From contig DAOUQK010000019.1 of assembly GCA_030625695.1 (NCBI GenBank), positions 1-21,465 on the forward strand: a DNA stretch of 21,465 nucleotides, written 5' to 3'. How positions within the stretch are numbered: the stretch's first letter is position 1; each line of letters opens with the position of its first letter. This document shows positions 15,389 to 21,465 of the stretch, piece by piece. The stretch comes from Paracoccaceae bacterium. GTDB lineage: Bacteria > Pseudomonadota > Alphaproteobacteria > Rhodobacterales > Rhodobacteraceae. Under the pieces are notes generated by a model, which was not told the DNA's origin, searched no databases, and worked only from the letters and a program-made list of their open reading frames with translations. Made by a program: the position numbers and the translations under genes.

Positions 15389-15618
15389 TTCACAACTCAC
15401 TTGTAAACCCAATGGTCAATTCCAAACTTCGGGCGCTGATCAGAGGTTGGCTTAGCCCGGTAAAGTACCTCCTTCAGGAGGCAGGGGCGGAAGTTCGAGC
15501 CTTCTCACTCAACGACTATAATAACTCAAGATCAGGATTCGACCTGGAAAGAATTGCATTTCAGCAATTTCTCAAACAAAAGGGCAGAGTAATTTTTCAG
15601 GGATTGGTCGGACAGTGA
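15385..15618 (+). CDS. Small hypothetical protein between GMC and A-PCP-SGNH genes
   Basis: Uncertain gene of 77 residues, no family recognised. The GTG start overlaps the GMC stop and the TGA stop overlaps the next GTG, both as GTGA, which argues for a translated, coupled frame. The sequence is ordinary soluble protein in character, basic early (NSKLRALIRGWLSPVKYLL) and ending LKQKGRVIFQGLVGQ. Codon use is unlike the neighbours, with several AGA, TCA and GTA codons and a lower GC content. It contains a CCTCC-TTCA-GGAGG hairpin. Alternatives: a non-coding spacer of foreign origin, or a remnant of a longer gene. Confidence 0.45.
   Translation: MIHNSLVNPMVNSKLRALIRGWLSPVKYLLQEAGAEVRAFSLNDYNNSRSGFDLERIAFQQFLKQKGRVIFQGLVGQ
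15468..15481 (+). promoter_or_regulatory. Hairpin containing a perfect Shine-Dalgarno-like core
   Basis: CCTCC (15468-15472) pairs with GGAGG (15477-15481) across TTCA. A strong anti-SD/SD hairpin in the middle of the small frame is unusual, but no good start codon lies 5-10 bases after it, so its role is unclear. Confidence 0.25.
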
Positions 15619-18437
15619 ATAACTCGTCTAAAATTGGAATTAGTGACATGACAAACACCATCCCATCCGGCGAGGCCAGGACCGGCGTTTCGCTTTCAGG
15701 GTCTGCGGCTTGGCGTATCTGGCATGATTTCGCGTTCCATGCGCGCAAAACCCCGGACGCACCGGCGATACGTGTTGAGGGTCGCAGCCTGAGCTATGGC
15801 GCGCTGATGGATAAAGTTGTCGCCTTTGCCAGTGCCATCGAACGTCAGGCGGGCGAGGACGGGTCGTCGGTGACGGCGGTTTACGCTGATCGTAGTCTGG
15901 AAAGCTATGCGGGCGTGTTGGCGGCGTCGATGATGGGCCATGCCTATGTGCCGCTGAACCCAAAGTTTCCGCCGGATCGCAACCGGACCATTGTTGAACT
16001 GTCAGGTGCCGCATTGATAATTTGCAGCCCGCAGGCCGTGGCCGAAGTCGCGTCGATAATTGCCACAACACCGGGTGTTTCACTGGTGTCCGAAACACCG
16101 ACACAGAATGAACAATTACCCGAACCCTGTAAAGACGATGCGCGGGCCTATATTCTGTTCACTTCGGGCAGCACCGGCCAACCCAAAGGCGTCCCCATTA
16201 CCCACGCAAATGTTGATGCTTATCTGACGGCTGCCTGTCAGGCGGTGGAATTCCGTTCGGACGACCGATTTTCGCAGAATTTTGACCTGACCTTTGATTT
16301 GTCGGTGCATGACATGTTCCTGTGCTGGCGCGCCGGCGGCGAACTGATTGTCCCAAGCGAGGCCGACCTGAACAACCCCGGCGAATATGTCCTGCGCGAG
16401 GCCGTGACTTGTTGGTTCTCGGTGCCTTCGCTGGCCCAAAAGATGAGCCTTCAGGGCGCGCTTGAACCCGGGGCGTTGAGTGGGCTTCGCCTGTCGTTGT
16501 TTTGCGGTGAGGCGTTGCCGCTGGATCTGGCGGTGAAATGGCAGGTCGCTACCGGAACCATGGTCGAAAACTGGTACGGGCCGACCGAGGCGACGATTGC
16601 CTGCACCCGGTACGTTTTGCCCGAGGTCGGCACGCCGGTTGAGGCGCATTTGAATTTGACTCCGATTGGCGAATGCCTTTCGGGCATGTCGTCGCTGGTT
16701 CTGGACGGGGATTTTCGGCCGGTTGCGGATGGCGATGTGGGGGAATTGTTTGTTTCTGGTCCTCAGGTGGCATCCGGTTACCTGAATGACCCCGAGAAAA
16801 CAGCGGCAAGCTTTGTAACCGTGCCTGGGCGGGGCGACATTTATTACCGCACTGGCGATCGGGTGAAAACCGGCCCGGACGGGACGCTGCAATTTATTGA
16901 CCGGCTGGACACCCAGATCAAAATCCGCGGCTATCGTGTTGAAATTGGCGAGATCGAAGCGGTGCTTCGCGGCTTGGCGAATGACTGCACGGTTGTGGTC
17001 ACGCCGTTGCCTTTGAAATCGCCCAGCCCGACGGCATTGATTGCCACCATCGAGGGTTGGTCCGGCGACACAGAAGCCTTGCTGGAACAGGCCACAGCGG
17101 CACTGCCTGCCTATATGGTGCCTACCGCTGCGCGCATTTTGGCGACGTTTCCCAAGAACGCCAGCGGCAAGGTGGACCGGGGCAGAATTGGCCAGGATAT
17201 TGCTGACGAGGCGCAATCTGCGGCCAAACCGGACAAAGGCACTAATGTGCGCAGGCAGTTGATCAACATGGCGATCCAGATCAACCCGGGCCTGACGCCC
17301 AAACATATTTTGTCGGCTTCAGACCTGATGGAGGCGGGGCTGGATTCAATTGCGTTCATCGAACTCACCATGCAGATCGAAAAGACGTTTGGGATTGAAC
17401 TGGACCAGAACCTGGTGGCTGAAATGGCCGAGATGGGGATCAAACGGCTGGCCAGGTTTATTCGAATCAGACGTGATGGTGGGGAGGGGGAACACAGTAA
17501 GGGCAACGGAAACAAACCAAATAAAGCACAGGCCCAAAACAGTGCCAAAGGCAAACGCAGGCGTAACACCATTCACTATAATTCCAATCGGACGATAGAG
17601 TTTGTCGACAAATTCCCAACCTTTGTTGAGAACGCTCCACATCCACTGGCCTTGTTCATAGGGTCTTCTGGCGTTTTTACCGGTGTAGATACCAAAGTGA
17701 TCGAGGCACGGGCCGCCGAGCTAGGACACAACATTTCAGCCGTCAACTTGGGCATGCAAAGACTTAGTAACTTGGGAATTTATGAATTAATACAGTATGT
17801 TAAGGAAGTGATCGAAACAAGCGGCAAAGAAGTGGCCGTCGCGGTCTATGAATTGGAAGTCATGCAGTTGAGCATCTCGCCAGTTGGGGGGGTACGTGAG
17901 ATAGTTACATCCTATCTGAATGGTGATTTTTCGGCGGGCAATCCTGAATCAGACGATATGCGGATAAAGTGGGCTCTGGAAACCGGGGGTATGTACGGCC
18001 CGAGTTCGATGGATGCGAAAATTTTGGATAGCAAAGATATAACCACTGCAAGCTGGAGCAAAAAACGCGAAATAGAAGTGGTGCAAGCGTATCTTGGAGA
18101 TATGAATTTCGTATATCCCGAAGTGGACATATGGATTGCAGGTGCCAAAGAACTTAGCGAACTGTGCCCGTCGGCCAAGGCCTTTATACATCCTATTGAG
18201 GATATAGGTTCAAGGGGTTCCGAATCTTCTGCAAACCACAACAAGTTAAATGAAATGCTGGAGTATATTTCCTGTCGGAACAGTATTCCGATAATGAATT
18301 ACGCCGAGTTTGAGTTGGAATATGCCGATTTCTTGAACTACAACCATACGAACCGGTCGGTAGGGCGCGCAAAACTTTCATGCCAGTTGATAGAAGCCGC
18401 GCTCAATACCGACCATCCTGTTACCGGTCATTCATAG
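15615..18437 (+). CDS. Adenylation-carrier-SGNH tridomain protein (NRPS-like, Dlt-like layout)
   Basis: Predicted to activate an acid (probably an amino acid) as adenylate, load it on a phosphopantetheine arm and pass it on through an SGNH domain. Adenylation domain, about 35-530: A3 LFTSGSTGQPKG (181-192), A4 FDLSVHDMF (227-235; D228 fits amino-group recognition), A5 NWYGPTEAT (319-327), A7 YRTGDRV (411-417), A8 RGYRVEIGEIEAVL and A10 PKNASGKVDR with catalytic K519. Carrier domain, about 543-615, with the attachment serine S578 in AGLDSIAF. A basic, low-complexity linker (620-655) leads to an SGNH-like domain, 660-930: nucleophile candidate S685 in FIGSSGVF, NLGM (711-714), H911 in NYNHTN. 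No condensation or thioesterase domain and no membrane helix. The start may instead be ATG 15648. Codon use shifts near the linker. Confidence 0.88.
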   Translation: MNNSSKIGISDMTNTIPSGEARTGVSLSGSAAWRIWHDFAFHARKTPDAPAIRVEGRSLSYGALMDKVVAFASAIERQAGEDGSSVTAVYADRSLESYAGVLAASMMGHAYVPLNPKFPPDRNRTIVELSGAALIICSPQAVAEVASIIATTPGVSLVSETPTQNEQLPEPCKDDARAYILFTSGSTGQPKGVPITHANVDAYLTAACQAVEFRSDDRFSQNFDLTFDLSVHDMFLCWRAGGELIVPSEADLNNPGEYVLREAVTCWFSVPSLAQKMSLQGALEPGALSGLRLSLFCGEALPLDLAVKWQVATGTMVENWYGPTEATIACTRYVLPEVGTPVEAHLNLTPIGECLSGMSSLVLDGDFRPVADGDVGELFVSGPQVASGYLNDPEKTAASFVTVPGRGDIYYRTGDRVKTGPDGTLQFIDRLDTQIKIRGYRVEIGEIEAVLRGLANDCTVVVTPLPLKSPSPTALIATIEGWSGDTEALLEQATAALPAYMVPTAARILATFPKNASGKVDRGRIGQDIADEAQSAAKPDKGTNVRRQLINMAIQINPGLTPKHILSASDLMEAGLDSIAFIELTMQIEKTFGIELDQNLVAEMAEMGIKRLARFIRIRRDGGEGEHSKGNGNKPNKAQAQNSAKGKRRRNTIHYNSNRTIEFVDKFPTFVENAPHPLALFIGSSGVFTGVDTKVIEARAAELGHNISAVNLGMQRLSNLGIYELIQYVKEVIETSGKEVAVAVYELEVMQLSISPVGGVREIVTSYLNGDFSAGNPESDDMRIKWALETGGMYGPSSMDAKILDSKDITTASWSKKREIEVVQAYLGDMNFVYPEVDIWIAGAKELSELCPSAKAFIHPIEDIGSRGSESSANHNKLNEMLEYISCRNSIPIMNYAEFELEYADFLNYNHTNRSVGRAKLSCQLIEAALNTDHPVTGHS

Positions 18438-19333
18438 CCATAATTTTCGGCCAGAGGGAAATTGATTTTCTGGGCTATGTCCGAATAACGCTTGTTGGCC
18501 TCGGATTTCCATGTCTCTGACGGGCGTATATCGATCTGCTCCAGATGGCTTCCCAGAACTTCGCCATTCGCCGGTGGAAACAAATGAGTTCTGTCCCAAG
18601 ACAACGTGGCAGAGGTATCGCTGTCGAAATAAGGCGCCTTTTGTGAGACACCAGCTAATTCCTGAATGCTTTTAATAGCGGTTTTGGGCGAGGAGGCGAA
18701 ATCTTCATATTTTATGTGAATGATTTTCTGATCTGGTATCCTCCCGAGGCGCTGCATCTGCCTGGTTCGCTTGTTCCACATTTTGCACCGTTTCATTATG
18801 ACATTGGGACGGTTGCTCAATTTTGCCCAGCTCGCCGCAACGGCGCGGGGATCGCGCATTAAATGTACAATAGTTACCGAGATATCTTTGGTAAGAAGAT
18901 GGCCCAAAGCAATATTCGGGGCTTTGGATGAATCAATCAATGTTACACCGCCGGCATGCTCGCTGGTAATGCGGTATAGATCCGAGGCCAGGTTCAGAAA
19001 TTCAATATTGTCACTTGTAATCCGGTTCCGTGTTTCGGCGATGGCCCAATTGCCGAATTCGTTGGAACTCTTGCGAAAAGCATTGATACCCTGAGCATAT
19101 TTCTCAAGGGCATCAGATCCATGCAAAGCCTGGAATTCCGAGACGACGGGCGACCAGAAAGCGCAGTCCTTCAGGTCTTTATAACAAGAACATCCAAGAT
19201 TTTTAGCAAATGAATTTGGGAGATCGCGAATTTGACCCACATTGAAACAATCAGTGTTCTGGGATAGTAGTTGTGACAAAAATGTGCTGCCCGAACGACC
19301 CGTACCTGCAATGTAAATAATATTGGTTGTCAT
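18428..19333 (-). CDS. Sulfotransferase-family protein
   Basis: Predicted PAPS-dependent sulfotransferase of 301 residues. ATG 19333 places the phosphosulfate loop GTGRSGSTF at 10-18, immediately after a beta strand; the frame runs 46 residues further back without a plausible domain. The 3'-phosphate-binding region is HLMRDPRAVAASW (157-169). GCSCYKDLKDCAFWSPV (47-63) is a cysteine-rich insert shared with other bacterial sulfotransferases and may bind a metal. LIDSSKAPN (132-140) is also typical. Acceptor unknown. The gene converges on the A-PCP-SGNH gene with a 10-base overlap, so the two probably form one functional locus despite opposite strands. Codons are AT-richer than in leuB or the GMC gene. 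Confidence 0.88.
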   Translation of the reverse strand: MTTNIIYIAGTGRSGSTFLSQLLSQNTDCFNVGQIRDLPNSFAKNLGCSCYKDLKDCAFWSPVVSEFQALHGSDALEKYAQGINAFRKSSNEFGNWAIAETRNRITSDNIEFLNLASDLYRITSEHAGGVTLIDSSKAPNIALGHLLTKDISVTIVHLMRDPRAVAASWAKLSNRPNVIMKRCKMWNKRTRQMQRLGRIPDQKIIHIKYEDFASSPKTAIKSIQELAGVSQKAPYFDSDTSATLSWDRTHLFPPANGEVLGSHLEQIDIRPSETWKSEANKRYSDIAQKINFPLAENYGYE

Positions 19334-19404
19334 GTGGGCTTCCCGTTTTTCAGGTGCGATCGCTTTGGTTTGCTTCATTCGCTCGTGTGGTGTTTGACCA
19401 GTAC

Positions 19405-19429
19405 CTATTGCATGAAAGTAAGGCAATAG
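19405..19429. repeat. Hairpin sharing the CTATTGC motif with downstream tandem repeats
   Basis: CTATTGC (19405-19411) and GCAATAG (19423-19429) form a 7-bp stem with an 11-base loop. The same CTATTGC string recurs in the three tandem copies at 19475-19504, so the GCAATAG arm could also pair with any of them. Confidence 0.45.
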
Positions 19430-19474
19430 CCTGGGCACAGGCATCCTGCCCCGATCCGCTGTGCCGGACATGTC

Positions 19475-19504
19475 GCCTATTGCCGCCTATTGCCGCCTAT
19501 TGCC
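19475..19504 (+). repeat. Three perfect tandem copies of GCCTATTGCC
   Basis: The 10-base unit GCCTATTGCC is present at 19475-19484, 19485-19494 and 19495-19504 with no mismatch, in the gene-free 284 bases between the sulfotransferase and secE. Copy number may vary between strains. Nothing else was recognised in this spacer; the tRNA-Trp often found before secE is absent. Confidence 0.9.
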
Positions 19505-19554
19505 CATGGCTGTGCCTTTGATGGCTTTTGCGATGACAAGCATGACTTGTGGCC

Positions 19555-19583
19555 TTGAAATATGGCGAACACCCGGTTATGTG
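19555..19583 (+). promoter_or_regulatory. Candidate promoter for secE
   Basis: TTGAAA (19555-19560), a 17-base spacer, and TATGTG (19578-19583) fit a sigma-70 pattern with a moderate -10 box. Transcription would begin near 19590, about 28 bases ahead of the secE ATG. Weak evidence. Confidence 0.3.
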
Positions 19584-19617
19584 CCCTTTGAAATCCAGTA
19601 GAAAAAGACCTCATATC

Positions 19618-19815
19618 ATGGCTATGACCAATCCCATTCAGTTTATCCAGCAAGTTCGCGCCGAAGTATCCAAAGTCGTCTGGCCGACCCGCCGCGAGGT
19701 GTTTTTGACCACCGTCATGGTGTTTATCATGGCTGCGTTGACGGCGGTGTTCTTTGCAATAGTGGATATTCTGATCCGAAGCGGGTTACAGGGTGTTCTG
19801 GGCATGTTTGGCTAG
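19618..19815 (+). CDS. secE: Preprotein translocase subunit SecE
   Basis: Small essential inner-membrane subunit of the SecYEG channel. ATG 19618 gives 65 residues, normal for an alphaproteobacterial SecE; the start MAMTNPIQFIQQ fits relatives I remember, while the frame itself extends back to 19549. The amphipathic FIQQVRAEVSKVVWPTRREV segment (8-27) is the SecE hallmark, followed by one membrane helix (about 30-58, TTVMVFIMAALTAVFFAIVDILI). In most bacteria nusG follows directly; here a decayed methyltransferase gene begins 53 bases downstream. Confidence 0.95.
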   Translation: MAMTNPIQFIQQVRAEVSKVVWPTRREVFLTTVMVFIMAALTAVFFAIVDILIRSGLQGVLGMFG

Positions 19816-19868
19816 GACCCTGTTCCAAACCCCTTCCCCGCACCGCATCACCCTGCCATAGTGCCCGG

Positions 19869-21465
19869 ATGAGGTTGAACTGGCAGGAAATCCGTGCGCG
19901 CCAAAGGGTACATTGATCTTTTCTGACCCGGAACTCTAATCGTCGAACAGAAATCGCTTGGTCGTGACCTGTTCAAGACGCGCGCGCAGGCGATCGACTA
20001 TCTGCACCACATCAAGGACGCGGACCTGCCTCGCTTTGTGCTGTCCGACCTGCCCAAACATGTGGAAAAATTCGGCTTTATCCTCTGAATCCAGCGCCGC
20101 CAGTTCCGCGATCAGGACCCGGTCAACATCAAGGCCGCCGAACTGGTTGGCCTGTTGCATGACGAAATAAAGGCCAGTGGTTATCACGGTCACAAACTGG
20201 AACAGTTTCTGGTGCGGATCGTGTTCTGCCTGTTTGCCGACGATACCGGTATTTTTCAGCCCAAAGATATCCTGCGGGACTGGCTGGAAAACCGTACACG
20301 CCCCGACGGCTCCGACACCGGCCCGCTGCTCAATAAACTGTTCGAGGTGCTGAACACTCCCGAAGATGCCCGCGCCGCGACACTTGACGAAGACCTGACA
20401 CAATTCCCCTATGTCAACGGCCGCCTGTTTGCCGAATATTTCCCGCCGCCCGATTTCCCCGGCGATATTCGGCTCGCTGTTTCAATCGGTAATGGATCCG
20501 AAAGAACGCCGTGAAAAGGGCGCGCACTACACGTCCGAGAAAAACATCCTCAAAGTGATCGAACCGCTATTCATGGACGATCTGCGGGTCGAATATGATC
20601 ACCTTTGCCGGTTAAAACGCGACCGCGCCCGCCGCCTGCGCGGGTTCCAGAAAAAACTGGCCGGGCTTACCTTTTTCGATCCGGCCTGCGGTTGCGGCAA
20701 TTTCCTGATCATCGCCTACCGCGAATTGCGCGCACTGGAACTGGAACTGCTGCGCCAACTCAACCCGCGTGGCCAACGCGAATTGGACGCGACCATCCTC
20801 AGCCTGATTGACGTCAATCAGTTCTATGGCATCGAATACGAAGAATTCCCCGCCCGCATTGGCGAAACCGCGCTGTGGATGATGGACCACATCATGAATA
20901 ATCACCTGAGCCTTGAATTTGGCGAGGTGTTCGCGCGCATCCCGCTCAAGGCCAGCCCCACCATTGTGCACGGCGACGCGCTCGAGGTTGACTGGGGTGA
21001 TGTGCTGGTGCCTGAAAGATGTTCCTACGTGCTGGGCAATCCGCCGTTTGTGGGGGCGAAGTATCAGTCGCCGGAACAACGCGCACAGGTGCGCCACATC
21101 GCCGATTTGGGAAAATCCGGCGGCACGTTGGATTACGTCTGCGCGTGGTTCATCAAGGCGGGCGAATATGCACAGGGGCAGACTCGCATCGCCTTTGTCT
21201 CTACCAACTCAATCACCCAAGGCGAACAGGTGGCCCAGCTTTGGCCGGTGTTATTCGACCGCTGCGGGCTGGAAATTGCCTTTGCTCACCGCACTTTCGC
21301 CTGGACCTCCGAGGCACGCGGCAAGGCGGCGGTGCATTGCGTCATCATCGGGCTGGACCGGCGCGACAACGCGCGCGGCGAAAAGCGACTGTTTTCCTAT
21401 TCGGACATTAAGGGTGAGCCGGAGGAAACCCTGCACAAAGTGCTGTCGCCTTATCTGTTTGATGC
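19869..21465 (+). pseudogene. Decayed DNA N6-adenine methyltransferase/restriction gene (MmeI/YeeA-like), continues past the window
   Basis: The remains match large class I methyltransferases of phage-defence or type IIL restriction type. ATG 19869 starts MRLNWQEIRAR, like the family's N-terminus, then the match jumps frame to KGYIDLF-stop-PGTLIVEQKS. The TGA at 19924 sits where family members have Trp, and EQK is the nuclease ExK motif. VLSD joins directly to LPKHVEKFGF, suggesting a deletion near 20050. A second in-frame TGA is at 20086 before QRRQFRDQDPVNIKAAEL. After PPPDF (about 20460) about twenty family residues are missing and the frame shifts to GSLFQSVMDPKERREKGAHY (from 20471). From there the frame is open to the window end: motif I FDPACGCGNF, motif IV LGNPPF and QFYGIEYEEFPARI. 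No functional full-length product is possible. Confidence 0.88.

Noticed and set aside
16116..17306. 396-codon open frame antisense to the adenylation domain
   Set aside because: Arg/Gln/His-rich translation with no domain; it is the mirror of a GC-rich coding gene whose motifs are unmistakable on the plus strand.
15615..18437. A genuine dlt operon
   Set aside because: There is no DltB-type MBOAT gene, the SGNH part lacks a membrane anchor or signal, and the neighbours differ; only the domain order is comparable.
19334..19617. tRNA-Trp before secE
   Set aside because: No cloverleaf or CCA-anticodon arrangement could be found on the plus strand.
19869..21465. Intact restriction-modification or BREX-type defence gene
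   Set aside because: Two in-frame stops, missing blocks and frame changes rule out a full-length product; only the methyltransferase core from 20471 onward is open.

Overview
The window looks like chromosomal DNA from a marine-type Rhodobacterales (Roseobacter-group) alphaproteobacterium. Grounds: high-GC coding DNA, the gene order phoH-ybeY-ybeX-lnt-metK, a SAM/SAH riboswitch in front of metK (a class known essentially from Rhodobacterales), and roseobacter-like versions of LeuB, SecE and MiaB. No sequence search could be run, so all names rest on motif recognition and remembered family features.

Positions 1-7190 are mostly housekeeping and lie on the minus strand. Read in transcription order: miaB (tRNA methylthiolation); a two-gene envelope unit (OmpA-family protein plus small lipoprotein) with its own candidate promoter and a strong terminator; then phoH, ybeY, ybeX/corC, lnt and metK. 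YbeY, PhoH and YbeX belong to the conserved RNA-maturation/lipoprotein cluster known from E. coli (ybeZ-ybeY-ybeX-lnt). MetK, cut by the window edge, is translated from a start whose Shine-Dalgarno lies in the SAM/SAH riboswitch.

Positions 7254-10612 read on the plus strand: a glycosyltransferase-like conserved protein, a 510-base gene-free stretch with a nested inverted-repeat element, then a six-helix membrane protein translationally coupled to a secreted endonuclease/exonuclease/phosphatase-fold protein. A Rossmann-fold epimerase-like gene lies opposite (10562-11470), overlapping the previous gene tail to tail and diverging from a LysR regulator. leuB follows, then a GMC oxidoreductase.

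Positions 13766-19333 are the most unusual part: a GMC flavoprotein, a small 77-residue frame and a 940-residue protein linked by GTGA stop/start overlaps. The large protein joins an adenylation domain, a carrier domain and an SGNH-like domain, a layout like DltA-DltC-DltD in one chain. A sulfotransferase gene converges on it with a 10-base overlap. The SGNH half, the small frame and the sulfotransferase use rarer, AT-richer codons than the neighbours, suggesting a mosaic, partly acquired cassette.

The window ends with secE, without the usual tRNA-Trp before it or nusG directly after it. Downstream is a decaying DNA methyltransferase/restriction gene (MmeI/YeeA-like) that carries two in-frame stops, at least three apparent internal deletions and frame changes. 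No rRNA, tRNA, CRISPR array or insertion sequence was found.
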